Shown here one piece after another: positions 8,185 to 17,800 of a stretch of DNA of 64,000 bases; position 1 is the first letter of the stretch; each line of letters opens with the position of its first letter. The notes below the pieces were generated by a model. That model made no database searches and was not told the DNA's origin. It worked only from the letters and a program-made list of their open reading frames with translations. The translations under genes were made by a program, and so were the position numbers. Source of the stretch: Claveliimonas monacensis (lineage in GTDB: Bacteria; Bacillota; Clostridia; Lachnospirales; Lachnospiraceae); the NCBI RefSeq assembly GCF_014982975.1, contig NZ_JADCKL010000004.1:62001-126000 (forward strand). The letters are read 5' to 3'.

Positions 8185-9813
8185 TCATGCTATCTCATTG
8201 TATTTCTGCGCGATATTCAGGGCATGGTCGCCGATACGCTCGAAGTCTGTCAGAATCTCGGAGTAGATGATGCCTGTATCTGCCTGGCAGGTGCCCTTCT
8301 GCATACGCGCCACCTGCTTCTCTCTGTAATCATCTCTCATATCATCGATCTTCTGCTCATTTTTCGCTGTCTTTTCCAGGATTTTATCTTTTCTGCCCTG
8401 TGTAAAATCACGGATATCATCAATGGTCTTCAGACACATATCCCGCATTCTGCCGATCTCACCGAGAGCCTCCTCTGAAAACGTCTGTTTCCACTTTTTC
8501 AGATTTGCTGCATATCCGGCGATATTCATGGCATGATCCCCGATACGCTCAAGGTTGCTGACCACTGTATAGTAGCCGCTGATATTTACCAGATCCTGGC
8601 TGCCTGTCTCCGAGGACATAACATGCACAATATACCTTGATATCTCCACATTGAGATAATCGATATACTCTTCTCTGTCATCGATCTCTTCACTTTTACC
8701 GATATCAGATGAAAGAAGCGCCTCAAAACTGTCCTCAATATTTTTTCTTACCATATCTGTCATACGGTCTACTTCCTGCTCTACCTGGGCCTGCATGATA
8801 GCAGTCTGACCTACCTGGTAGCTGGTCTCAAAAGGAGTAATGTACTTGAGATGCTTGACTTCTTCTTTTTCTTTCTCGCTCTCCGGCAGGATCTTTGTCG
8901 CCAGCTTTGCCATGTATGTACCAAACGGCAGAAGCAGAATCGTTGTCACAATGTTAAAGGTTGTATGCACATTTGCAATCTGGGCCGCCGGGTTCCCCGG
9001 TGCTGTTGTCGCCATAATATCCACAAACGGTGTGGCGATCGAAATGATCGTAAACAGAACAGATCCAATAATATTGAACATCAGGTGAATGATCGTGGTG
9101 CGCTTTGCGTTTGTCTTTGTACCAATAGATGCCAGCACAGCTGTGATACATGTACCGATATTCTGTCCAAACAGGATAAAGACTGCACTGTGAAGCGGCA
9201 CCAGTCCTGCCATAGCCAGCGCCTGCAGAATACCCACGGACGCAGAAGAGGACTGGATAATCGCCGTAAAGATCGCTCCAATAGCAATACCGGCCAGCGG
9301 ATTGGACAGGCTGGTCATGAAGTTGATAAATACCTCGGAGCTCTGCAGGGGCACCATGGCGCTTCCCATCATATCCATACCGATGAAGAGCACACCGAAA
9401 CCTGCAATGACCTCGCTGATATGCTTTACTTTCTCCTTCTTTACGAACATGATGCAGGCTACACCTATAAACGCAAGCAACGGTGCAAGGACTCCAATGT
9501 CAAGAGCGATAAGCTGTCCTGTGATGGTGGTACCGATGTTGGCTCCCATGATCACCCAGACTGCCTGCTGAAGTGTCATAAGTCCTGAATTAACAAATCC
9601 CACCACCATGACTGTAGTGGCTGAGGAGGACTGGATCACTGCTGTGATCACAGCTCCGGCAATGACTCCCATAATACGGTTGGATGTCAGCTTCTCCAGG
9701 ATCGTCTTCATTTTGTTTCCCGCCGCTGTCTCCAGTCCGGTACTCATCATCTGCATACCGTACAGAAACAGGGCAAGTCCCCCTAGTAACTGCAAAACCT
9801 CTGTAATTCCCAT
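8185..9813 (-). CDS. Na+/phosphate cotransporter with C-terminal PhoU-like domain
   Basis: 542 residues. The membrane part has the two inverted PNaS repeats with their QSSSATT (about residue 61) and QSSSASVG signatures, which define the NptA/SLC34-like family. From about residue 340 a soluble helical region carries PhoU-like blocks (NLERIGDHAMNIA and FERIGDHALNIAQ). It probably imports phosphate with Na+ at the membrane, and the PhoU part may regulate this. It is the last gene of a transport block running from trkA, 45 bases after the AEC carrier gene. Family call is secure; the substrate is inferred. Confidence 0.92.
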   Translation of the reverse strand: MGITEVLQLLGGLALFLYGMQMMSTGLETAAGNKMKTILEKLTSNRIMGVIAGAVITAVIQSSSATTVMVVGFVNSGLMTLQQAVWVIMGANIGTTITGQLIALDIGVLAPLLAFIGVACIMFVKKEKVKHISEVIAGFGVLFIGMDMMGSAMVPLQSSEVFINFMTSLSNPLAGIAIGAIFTAIIQSSSASVGILQALAMAGLVPLHSAVFILFGQNIGTCITAVLASIGTKTNAKRTTIIHLMFNIIGSVLFTIISIATPFVDIMATTAPGNPAAQIANVHTTFNIVTTILLLPFGTYMAKLATKILPESEKEKEEVKHLKYITPFETSYQVGQTAIMQAQVEQEVDRMTDMVRKNIEDSFEALLSSDIGKSEEIDDREEYIDYLNVEISRYIVHVMSSETGSQDLVNISGYYTVVSNLERIGDHAMNIAGYAANLKKWKQTFSEEALGEIGRMRDMCLKTIDDIRDFTQGRKDKILEKTAKNEQKIDDMRDDYREKQVARMQKGTCQADTGIIYSEILTDFERIGDHALNIAQKYNEIA

Positions 9814-9858
9814 TTCTTTTTTCCATCCTTTGTTTTTTCACTTTTTATACTGAGCCTG

Positions 9859-10791
9859 TCAGATGACTGCTTCGTATAGAAGCACCATCAGAGGCATCGT
9901 AACAATACAGAAGATCACGGACATGACGTTGATCACGCTTGCGTATCTGGCGTCTCTTCCGTGGATCTGGGCAAGCTGGGTCACCATGACCGCCACCGGC
10001 GCGCTTGTAGCCAACAGCACCACCATCAGAATATATTCTGCATCTGGATGCAGGCGCTCTGCCCCGCTGAGGGCAAAGATAAGTATGGTGATCACCGGGA
10101 AGAGTACAAGCCGTATAAAACAGATGAGATACGGTCTCTTCTGCCGGAACACCCATCCCAGGTTCACATTTCCGATGATCATACCAACCACCAGCATACT
10201 GGCCGGTCCGATCATATCCCCGAAACCGCTGATACACTGCCCCACAACCGAGGGCAGATGTATGCCTGTGGCAAAGAGGATAAACCCCACTGCAATAGCG
10301 ATAATATTTGGATTGAGAAGTATTTTTCTGTAGTCTTTTTCCTGTCCCTGGCGGATCACAGACTGTCCGTGGGTCCAGATAAGAACTGTCTGCACGATAA
10401 TATAGGCTGTTGTGTAAAAAACCCACTCTTCTCCCAGAACAGACGACACCAGGGGCACGATCAGGTTCCCGGCGTTGCTGTACTCAACCGAAGCCTTCTC
10501 AACGCCGTTCAGATGCAGCGGACCCGAGAGAAGTTTTCCTCCGCCAATCAGTATAATGTGTACAAGGACAGCGGCTCCTACTGCCAGCAGGAGCCCCTTG
10601 AGCTTGTCCGGCGTAAACGTGATCTGAAACGCGTTTATGATGACACAAGGGGAACAGATATATACGACTGCGTTTGAAATGATCCTGCTGTCCTCTTCTT
10701 TAAATTTCCCTGCCTTTACTGCCAGAAAACCCACCAGTCCCATGAAAAAAAGAACGGTGATCTGCTCTGCCAGCAGTACACTTATCTCCAT
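9859..10791 (-). CDS. AEC family carrier (auxin efflux carrier-like)
   Basis: 310 residues with about ten hydrophobic segments in two five-helix bundles, typical of the bacterial AEC family (malate, malonate or other organic anion carriers). Recognisable blocks are FFMGLVGFLAVKAGKFKEED at the N-terminus, YSNAGNLIVPL in the middle and a C-terminal ATSAPVAVMVTQLA segment. The organic substrate is unknown. It lies between the large unknown membrane protein gene and the Na/Pi gene, 45 bases from each, all on the minus strand. Confidence 0.88.
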   Translation of the reverse strand: MEISVLLAEQITVLFFMGLVGFLAVKAGKFKEEDSRIISNAVVYICSPCVIINAFQITFTPDKLKGLLLAVGAAVLVHIILIGGGKLLSGPLHLNGVEKASVEYSNAGNLIVPLVSSVLGEEWVFYTTAYIIVQTVLIWTHGQSVIRQGQEKDYRKILLNPNIIAIAVGFILFATGIHLPSVVGQCISGFGDMIGPASMLVVGMIIGNVNLGWVFRQKRPYLICFIRLVLFPVITILIFALSGAERLHPDAEYILMVVLLATSAPVAVMVTQLAQIHGRDARYASVINVMSVIFCIVTMPLMVLLYEAVI

Positions 10792-10836
10792 GGCATCTCT
10801 CTCATCTTACTTCTCCTTTATGCAAAAACCTTTCTG

Positions 10837-12435
10837 CTACTTTATAGATGTGACTTTGTTAACCGCAGATCCCTCCTGATATTCCAGAGTGATACTCTGC
10901 CCCTCCTCATAGCGGATAATATCCAGGCAGTCCGCCACGGACACATCAAAGATCTCGTCGGAGCCCTCCACCAGCACATAGTAGTGGGAATTTCCCTCCA
11001 CAACAGCCTCTGCCATCCTGGTGATCACGCCGGTGACTGTCATTTTCTCAGCCACCTCAGCCTCCGCCTCAGCTTTAATGCCATTGCTCACAAGAAGCTC
11101 CCGGTAATTTTCCTGGCACTGGCTGACGCTGTCGCCGACAGCTACGATCTGGTATTTCTGCACATTTACCATGGCGTATTTTTTCACAAGGCCAGCGTCA
11201 TCCTTCAGCGCTATAAAGTAAGTGGGCTCGTCAGCAATATTCAGAAGCAGAGGAAATGTTGCCTGGTACTTCAGGTTCTGTACCTGCCCTTCCGCCGAGC
11301 CCATGGCCGCAGCCTCAGTGGCGCCCTCCACCTCGTAGTATTTGGTCTCCATCGTCCTCTGGTTGGCAAGGACAAATCCCACATTGGACTGATCGCCGTT
11401 GACAGATGTCACGCCTGTGTACATCCACACGTCGTCGTCCAGGGCAAGATAATTGTAGCCTTCTGTTGTCTGCAGGCAGTCTCTCTGGCTCAGTACACTG
11501 TTCAGGAAACCATGCTGCAGTGTACCATAATAATCAAAAAGTTCCACCAGAAGATCTGCCGAGTATACCCGGTCGATCCACTGGGGGGCGTCCTCCACAT
11601 CGTAGGTGGTCGTCTCTCCCGTCACGGCATTGCAGAGAACCACTTTTCCCACAGTCTCTCCGCCGAACAGGCCAATATTAAATTTTTTCACCGGGGCGAT
11701 CCAGTAGGGAACCCCATCCTCGTCAATCTCAAAACTCAGTTCCCCATAGATATAAGTAGGGTGGGCAAATCTGAGGTGCCGATGGATATTCCGGTTGAAG
11801 TATTCACTTGTGGAATACTTTATGCCCTCGTCCAGCTTCACAAGCTCTGTGTTCTGGCTGGCCATGTCGATGAGAATGTAGGCCGGGATGCCTTCCGACT
11901 GGTTGGTCAGCCACTTGATGGGACTGGCGTACTTAAGGGGGGTAACTCTGACCGGACGATCCTGATAATTGATCTGACTGTAAATGTCATCCGCCTCAAA
12001 CTGGGAGACCATATCCACCATGCTTCCCATTTTCCTGTCGCCAAGGATCGCTGCCGAGTCCTTATCAAGAAGCGGGATCTGGTCAAAAGACAGTTCCTCT
12101 ATATCTTCAGTGAAATCTCCTTCCTCCACTGTCATGAGCTTCTGGTATTTCTTTGCGTTAATGACAGGGGAAGAGAGAAGCGTACCGACAAGATACACGA
12201 TGCCGACCCCAAGGATCAGCCCGAGGAAGATCTTCATAGGACGGGACTGTCTGATCTCCCCTCTTCCCAGCCGTTTTCTTGCACCGTAAACAACAGCAAT
12301 GACAACAAGCAGGAAGAGAAGGAAAAACCAGGTGTCCGAAGAATGGATATTGAATGCCGGAAGCGCAATATAATAGTAGAGACATGCAAGAAGCACCAGC
12401 ACAATACCCAAAATGATCTTTTTACTCTTTTTCAT
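10837..12435 (-). CDS. Large membrane-anchored protein of unknown function in the trk operon
   Basis: 532 residues. Three hydrophobic segments lie in the first about 100 residues (near 7-27, 35-52 and 68-88). They are followed by a soluble domain of over 400 residues that is probably extracytoplasmic; it is acidic, rich in Tyr and aromatic residues, and has few cysteines. I recognise no catalytic motif. It follows trkH by 21 bases and is thus probably co-expressed with the potassium uptake system. A role in envelope sensing or transporter partnership is only inference from context. The last about 70 residues form a small beta-rich unit (VTGVITRMAEAVVEGNSHYY and following), which may be an OB-like fold. 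Confidence 0.7.
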   Translation of the reverse strand: MKKSKKIILGIVLVLLACLYYYIALPAFNIHSSDTWFFLLFLLVVIAVVYGARKRLGRGEIRQSRPMKIFLGLILGVGIVYLVGTLLSSPVINAKKYQKLMTVEEGDFTEDIEELSFDQIPLLDKDSAAILGDRKMGSMVDMVSQFEADDIYSQINYQDRPVRVTPLKYASPIKWLTNQSEGIPAYILIDMASQNTELVKLDEGIKYSTSEYFNRNIHRHLRFAHPTYIYGELSFEIDEDGVPYWIAPVKKFNIGLFGGETVGKVVLCNAVTGETTTYDVEDAPQWIDRVYSADLLVELFDYYGTLQHGFLNSVLSQRDCLQTTEGYNYLALDDDVWMYTGVTSVNGDQSNVGFVLANQRTMETKYYEVEGATEAAAMGSAEGQVQNLKYQATFPLLLNIADEPTYFIALKDDAGLVKKYAMVNVQKYQIVAVGDSVSQCQENYRELLVSNGIKAEAEAEVAEKMTVTGVITRMAEAVVEGNSHYYVLVEGSDEIFDVSVADCLDIIRYEEGQSITLEYQEGSAVNKVTSIK

Positions 12436-12456
12436 AATTCCTCCTTTTTGAGGGAG

Positions 12457-13899
12457 TTAGAATTTCTTTCTCCACATATATGAGAATAACATCAAAAAGG
12501 GGAATATTTCAAGCCTTCCGGCCAACATATCAATACAAAATACAAATTTTGAGAACATGGAGTAGTCCGCAAAGCTTCCCACCGGCCCTGTCAGGCCAAG
12601 TCCCGGTCCCACGTTGCCGATGGTTGTCAGCACAGAACCCACTGTGGTCTCAAAATCAAAATTGTCTATAGATACCAGCAGCACAGAAACAATGGCGAGG
12701 ATTGCATAGGCCATCAGATAGATATACACATTGTGGATCGTGTCCTCACCCAGCTTTTTGCCGCTTAAGCGCACCACGTTAACGGACTTGGGATGGGCCA
12801 TCTGTTTAACTTCCTTTCCAATGCTCTTCAGAGCGATCAGAAGGCGTGACACCTTGATCCCGCCGCCGGTGGAGGAAGCACAGGCTCCCACGATCATAAG
12901 GGCCGCCAGCACACATTTGGAAAATACCGGCCACAGGTTATAGTCCGCCGTAGCGTATCCTGTGGTGGTGATAATGGACGCCACCTGAAAGGCTGCGTAA
13001 CGGAATGCCTCCAGCACAGATCCATATATATGGTAAATATTAGCTGTGATAGCCGCAATGGCCGCGCCGATGATGATCAGGTAGGCACGCAGCTCCTCAT
13101 TAGTGATGGCCAGCTTAAATTCCCTGATAGCCAGGAAAAAATAAAGATTAAAGTTAATGCCAAAGAGGATCATAAACACGGTAATCACCCCATCCAGGTA
13201 GGCACTGTCAAAATGGCCCACACTGGCTGCATAGTTTGAGAATCCGCCGGTTCCCGCAGTTCCGAAGGCGTGGACCAGAGAGTCGAACAGATTCATGCCT
13301 CCTGCCATCAGAAGCACGACAAGTATCACTGTCAACACAAAATACATACCGTAGAGGATCTGGGCTGTCTCCCTTGCTTTGGGCACCAGCTTATCCTTCT
13401 CCGGTCCGGGCACTTCCGCACGCATCAGGTGGATGGAACTCTGCTTATCCAGATTAGTCAGCACCATGACAAAGACAAGCACGCCCATACCTCCCACCCA
13501 GTGAGTAAAGCTTCTCCAAAATGCCATACAGTGGGGCAGGACTTCCACATTCTTCAGGATGGTGGAGCCTGTCGTTGTAAATCCGGACACGGTCTCAAAA
13601 AAGGCATCCATGTAGTTCGGAATGGAGCCGGACAGGAAAAAGGGAAGGGCACCGAACAGAGACCAGAGGATCCATGCCGAGGAAACGATAAAAAGTCCGT
13701 CCTTTCCATAAAGTCCGGGAGTCCCCGGCTTCTTAAGGCCTGTCAGAAGGAAAAACACAAAAAGGATGGCTGCCGTGACAACAAACCAGATGGCACAGCT
13801 CTCGCCGTAAATCCATCCCACAAAAGCCGGGAGCAGAAGCAGAAGCGCTTCCACCCCCATCATTTTTCCCAGTATATGTACAATCATTTTTTTATTCAT
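12457..13899 (-). CDS. trkH: Trk-type potassium uptake membrane subunit
   Basis: 480 residues, the channel subunit of a Trk/Ktr K+ uptake system. The four pore-loop repeats are visible as TVSGFTTTGST (about residue 104), FGTAGTGGFSN, TTTGYATADY and TTIGNVGPGLG, each centred on the filter glycine. The pore lies in the plasma membrane and is gated by the TrkA-like RCK partner encoded 12 bases upstream in the same operon. The start follows the trkA stop closely. Identification is secure; TrkH versus KtrB naming depends on partner type, and the two-RCK-domain partner favours TrkH. Confidence 0.94.
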   Translation of the reverse strand: MNKKMIVHILGKMMGVEALLLLLPAFVGWIYGESCAIWFVVTAAILFVFFLLTGLKKPGTPGLYGKDGLFIVSSAWILWSLFGALPFFLSGSIPNYMDAFFETVSGFTTTGSTILKNVEVLPHCMAFWRSFTHWVGGMGVLVFVMVLTNLDKQSSIHLMRAEVPGPEKDKLVPKARETAQILYGMYFVLTVILVVLLMAGGMNLFDSLVHAFGTAGTGGFSNYAASVGHFDSAYLDGVITVFMILFGINFNLYFFLAIREFKLAITNEELRAYLIIIGAAIAAITANIYHIYGSVLEAFRYAAFQVASIITTTGYATADYNLWPVFSKCVLAALMIVGACASSTGGGIKVSRLLIALKSIGKEVKQMAHPKSVNVVRLSGKKLGEDTIHNVYIYLMAYAILAIVSVLLVSIDNFDFETTVGSVLTTIGNVGPGLGLTGPVGSFADYSMFSKFVFCIDMLAGRLEIFPFLMLFSYMWRKKF

Positions 13900-13911
13900 G
13901 TCTGTCTACCT

Positions 13912-15273
13912 CTATCTGCGAAACATCTCTCGTAAGTCTTCTGTCCCGCGCTCAGTCGTGACGATCACGACACTGTCGCCCACCTGGATGCAGTCATCTC
14001 CGCCGGGAATGACGATGCTGCCTTTTCGTCCGATACAGGCGATCAGGTACTCCGGTTTTATGGGCAGATCCTTCAGCGGAATATCTGTGTATTCACACTC
14101 CTGGCGGATCAGGAACTCAAGGGCTTCCACCTTGCCCTCCACCAGTCGGTACAGTGTCTCTACATTGGCACTCTTGATGGATTTCCTTCTGGCACGCACG
14201 TAGCTCAGGATCGCGTCTGCCGTCACGCTCTTGGCTGACACAATGCTGTCAATGCCCAGTCCCTCCACCATCTGTGCTCTGGAATCCTCGTTGACCTTGG
14301 CAACGATCTTAGGCACATTCTGCGTCTTGGCAAACAGGGCCATGATGATATTCTCCTCATCCATGCCGGTGAGCGCAATGAGAGCGTCTGCACTCTCAAT
14401 GCCTTCCTCGATCAGAAGGTCATGGTCCGTGGCATCCCCGTGAATGATGGTAGCCTCCGGCAGAAGCTCTGTCAGCTTCTCACATCTTGCGTAGTCCTTC
14501 TCTATGATCTTCACGTGCATCCTGCTGTGCTGAAGCTGGTGCGCCAGATAGTAGCTGACTCCGCCTCCTCCGCAGATCAGGACATTGCGGACTTTCCCAG
14601 TCCTCTTTCCCAGTGCATTAAAGAAATTTTCCAGCTCCCTGTGGGTAGCAGCGATATGGATCCTGTCTCCCTCCCGAAGGATCGTATCTCCGTTTGGAAT
14701 AAAGACTTCCTTCCCACGTCTCACTGCACAGACAAGGATACGGATCTGAAACCTGCGATAAATCTCGGCAAGGGACAGGTCTTTCAGTCTGCTGTCCGGC
14801 CGGATACCAAACTCCACAAGCTCCACTCTCCCCTTTACAAATGTCTCCACTTTGCTTGTGTCCGGGAACAGGAGCACCCTGGCGATCTCGTGGGACACGG
14901 CCAGCTCCGGGTTGACTGCCATGCTCAGATGAAGATCGTCCTTTAACAGTCCGATCTGACGGTAATAGACAGGGTTTCTCACCCTGGCAATGGTATGTTT
15001 TGCACCCAGTCTTTTTGCCAGCAGGCAGCTCAGCATATTGAGCTCGTCTGTGGATGCGCAGGCGATAACCAGATCTGCGTGAGGAACGTCCGCTTCCTTC
15101 TGTACCTCCACGTTGGCCCCGTCACCGGTAATACAAAAAATATCCATCCGATTCAGCGCTTTTTTCAGCTTTCCCGCGTTCTGGTCGATCAATACGATAT
15201 CATAATCCTCTTCTGACAACTGGGCACAAAGCTTATGCCCCACCTTTCCGTCGCCAATGATAACTATCTTCAC
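13912..15273 (-). CDS. trkA: TrkA potassium uptake regulatory subunit
   Basis: 453 residues with the double arrangement RCK-N, RCK-C, RCK-N, RCK-C typical of TrkA. The first nucleotide-binding fold starts MKIVIIGDGKVGHKLCAQL (G-x-G-x-x-G, acidic residue in LIDQN at the second strand end). The second starts NVLICGGGGVSYYLAHQL near residue 230 with IIEKD. It binds NAD(H) or ATP/ADP at the cytoplasmic face and gates TrkH. It is the first gene of the block, driven from a promoter at 15341-15369. I saw no c-di-AMP riboswitch in the short leader. Confidence 0.95.
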   Translation of the reverse strand: MKIVIIGDGKVGHKLCAQLSEEDYDIVLIDQNAGKLKKALNRMDIFCITGDGANVEVQKEADVPHADLVIACASTDELNMLSCLLAKRLGAKHTIARVRNPVYYRQIGLLKDDLHLSMAVNPELAVSHEIARVLLFPDTSKVETFVKGRVELVEFGIRPDSRLKDLSLAEIYRRFQIRILVCAVRRGKEVFIPNGDTILREGDRIHIAATHRELENFFNALGKRTGKVRNVLICGGGGVSYYLAHQLQHSRMHVKIIEKDYARCEKLTELLPEATIIHGDATDHDLLIEEGIESADALIALTGMDEENIIMALFAKTQNVPKIVAKVNEDSRAQMVEGLGIDSIVSAKSVTADAILSYVRARRKSIKSANVETLYRLVEGKVEALEFLIRQECEYTDIPLKDLPIKPEYLIACIGRKGSIVIPGGDDCIQVGDSVVIVTTERGTEDLREMFRR

Positions 15274-15340
15274 CTTTTTATACCTCTTTTTTCCATATTC
15301 TCTTTAGAACCTCTGTATCTTTTTGATATACAGCAACAGG

Positions 15341-15369
15341 ATTATAGCACTTTTATATCTGAACCGCAA
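15341..15369 (-). promoter_or_regulatory. Promoter of the trkA operon
   Basis: Minus strand: TTGCGG (15369-15364), 17 bases, TATAAT (15346-15341), about 70 bases before trkA. It is the only clear promoter before the five-gene transport block. Confidence 0.65.
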
Positions 15370-15385
15370 TACAGAAAAGGGCATG

Positions 15386-15424
15386 AAAACGGCAGCATAC
15401 ATCACAAAAAAATGTATGCCGCCG
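15386..15424 (-). terminator. Intrinsic terminator after the EF-G-like gene
   Basis: Near-perfect 13-bp arms (15390-15402 and 15412-15424, one mismatch) around a 9-base A-rich loop, followed on the minus strand by TTTT. It lies 86 bases beyond the EF-G-like stop codon. Confidence 0.65.
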
Positions 15425-15509
15425 CAGCCGATTTTTGTGCTATTTTTACACCCGCTTTTTTATCTATGAGTTTGCGGAAGAATGTCTATAGATCAGCAGG
15501 CTTTTCCTT

Positions 15510-17585
15510 CTAATCCTCTGCAGCTCTCTTGGCAATTTCTTCTTCCTGCACATCGTGAGGAGCCTGCTCATAGCGGGCAAAGGTATACTCATATGTTCCT
15601 CTTCCGCCTGTCATGGAGCGAAGTGTGGTGCAGTAGCCAAACATGCCTGTCATAGGCACATCCGCCTCAATGATCTGGCGTCCGCCGCTCACCGGGGTCA
15701 TGCCAAGCACCCGTCCTCTTCTCTTGTTCAGATCACCCATGATATCTCCTGTATAGTCGTCCGGCACGTTCACTTTCACAGAAGCGATGGGCTCAAGAAG
15801 GATCGGGTCTGCCTCCATAAAGCCTTTCTTGAATGCCTGAATGGTGGCTGTCTTGAATGCCATCTCAGAGGAGTCTACCGGATGGTAGGAGCCATCGTAG
15901 AGCACGGCCTTGACACCCACAACCGGGTATCCGGCCAGAGGTCCCTTTTGCACGGACTCCTGAAGTCCTTTCTCCACTGCCGGGAAGTAGTTCTTTGGCA
16001 CAGCCCCTCCCACAACTTCCTCTGCGAATACATATGGCGTTTCCAGATCTCCTGACGGCTCAAAGCGCATCTTTACATGACCATACTGGCCGTGGCCGCC
16101 TGTCTGCTTCTTGTACTTGGAATCCACATCGGATTTCTTTCGGATCGTCTCGCGGAAGGCTACCTTCGGAGTCTCCAGAAGAATCTCACATTTGTATCTG
16201 GAAAGGAGCTTGCTGGCCGTGATCTCCAGATGCTGGTCGCCCATTCCGTAGAGGAGGCTTTGGCGGTTCTCACTGTCATTGACAGCCTTCAGTGTCACAT
16301 CCTCGGCCATCATCCTCTGGAGAGCCTGGGATACTTTATCCTCATCCCCTTTATTCTTCACTACATATTTCATATATGTATAGGGTTTGGAGTAGTCTGT
16401 CTTGCTGTACACAACCTGTGTCGTCTTGGCAGACAGAGTGTCTCCTGTCTGGGTGTTCGGCAGCTTTGCGATGGCGCCGATATCACCTGCAAACATTTCG
16501 CTCACTTCCACAGGCTTGTTACCGTTCATCGTGTAGATCTTACCCAGCTTCACTTCTGTATCTGAAGCAGTGTTGTAGAGTGTGTCATCACCCTTCAGCA
16601 CGCCGGAGCACACTTTGATGAAGGAATATTTTCCAATAAATGGATCTACCATGGTCTTGAACACGTAAGCGCTCTTTGCAGCGGAGAAATTGTAGTCTGC
16701 CTCAAAGATCTCGTTTGTCGTCCTGTTCAGACCGGCACATTTTCTGCAGTCCGGGCTGGGGAAGAAGCGGACGATGTCAGACAGAAGGTTGGCAACGCCC
16801 TGGGCCTGGATGTTGGATCCCATAGCCACCGGAACGATATCTCCGTCCATAACCTCTGTACGCATGGCTGCGCGGATCTCCTCCACAGAGAACTCCTCTC
16901 CTGCAAAGTACCGCTCCATGAACTCCTCGCTTGTCTCTGCCACAGCCTCCAGAAGTTTTTCTCTGTAAATCTCCAGATTGGGCTTGCAGTAATCCGGGAT
17001 CTCGCACTCTTCTCTCTGACCGATGCCTGTGTAGCGGCGTCCTGCATTCTTGATGACATTGACATAACCTACCAGTTTCTCATTTTCACGGATGGGCTGG
17101 AAATGGGGCGCGATCACTTTGCCGTAGCGTTCTGTCAGCTGCTGCACAACCTCGCGGAAGCTGGCATCGTCCACGTCCATCTCTGTCACGTACACCATAC
17201 GGGGCAGATTGTACTTGTCGCACAGTTCCCATGCCTTCTCAGTTCCCACTTCCACACCGGCTTTACCGGAAACCACGATGACGGCCGCGTCCGCCGCGCT
17301 GACGGCCTCCTCTACTTCGCCCACAAAATCAAAATATCCCGGCGTGTCCAGAACATTAATCTTGGCTTTCTCCCACTCGATGGGCACCAGTGTCGTACTG
17401 ATCGAAAATTTACGTTTCTGCTCCTCTTTATCAAAATCGCTGATGGTGTTGCCATCCGCCACTTTTCCCATACGGCTGATAGCACCGGAGACGTAAGCCA
17501 TAGCCTCCACAAGGCTTGTCTTTCCGCTTCCCCCATGTCCCAAAAGGACCACGTTTCTGATTTCGTCCGTTCTGTAAACCTTCAT
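15510..17585 (-). CDS. Elongation factor G-like translational GTPase (paralogue)
   Basis: 691 residues, collinear with EF-G: G domain, domain II, and domains III-V (GGHGQYGHVKMRFEP and the C-terminal MGDLNKRRGRVLGM block). G1 is GHGGSGKT at residues 16-23 and G3 is DTPGYFDF at 80-87. The fourth GTPase motif, normally NKxD, reads TEMD at residues 134-137, so the guanine-contacting Asn and Lys are missing. This marks it as an EF-G paralogue (FusA2 or EF-G-like class) rather than the house-keeping factor, which normally sits in the str operon. Possible roles are recycling, stress or accessory translocation. It is monocistronic, divergent from tyrA. Confidence 0.88.
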   Translation of the reverse strand: MKVYRTDEIRNVVLLGHGGSGKTSLVEAMAYVSGAISRMGKVADGNTISDFDKEEQKRKFSISTTLVPIEWEKAKINVLDTPGYFDFVGEVEEAVSAADAAVIVVSGKAGVEVGTEKAWELCDKYNLPRMVYVTEMDVDDASFREVVQQLTERYGKVIAPHFQPIRENEKLVGYVNVIKNAGRRYTGIGQREECEIPDYCKPNLEIYREKLLEAVAETSEEFMERYFAGEEFSVEEIRAAMRTEVMDGDIVPVAMGSNIQAQGVANLLSDIVRFFPSPDCRKCAGLNRTTNEIFEADYNFSAAKSAYVFKTMVDPFIGKYSFIKVCSGVLKGDDTLYNTASDTEVKLGKIYTMNGNKPVEVSEMFAGDIGAIAKLPNTQTGDTLSAKTTQVVYSKTDYSKPYTYMKYVVKNKGDEDKVSQALQRMMAEDVTLKAVNDSENRQSLLYGMGDQHLEITASKLLSRYKCEILLETPKVAFRETIRKKSDVDSKYKKQTGGHGQYGHVKMRFEPSGDLETPYVFAEEVVGGAVPKNYFPAVEKGLQESVQKGPLAGYPVVGVKAVLYDGSYHPVDSSEMAFKTATIQAFKKGFMEADPILLEPIASVKVNVPDDYTGDIMGDLNKRRGRVLGMTPVSGGRQIIEADVPMTGMFGYCTTLRSMTGGRGTYEYTFARYEQAPHDVQEEEIAKRAAED

Positions 17586-17687
17586 ATAGCTGCCTCCTTG
17601 CGTTTGTAAAATCTCATGGGTATATTGTACTAAAAATTTTCTGATTTTACAACTATTTCATGCATATTTTACAAATTCAATACTATT

Positions 17688-17716
17688 TTGACAACTTCTG
17701 TCAATCGTAGTAAAAT
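17688..17716 (+). promoter_or_regulatory. Promoter of tyrA-aroA
   Basis: A near-consensus promoter: TTGACA (17688-17693), 17 bases, TAAAAT (17711-17716). The -35 box is part of a short perfect inverted repeat TTGACA-acttc-TGTCAA, which could be an operator. The EF-G-like promoter must lie on the other strand of the same 215-base gap. Confidence 0.75.
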
Positions 17717-17800
17717 TTTCATCAAACAGTCGCATTTATATAAAGAATATGTTCTGCAAAACAGTGCGCCTGCAGCTTACAGAGAGGAACTTAACAAATC

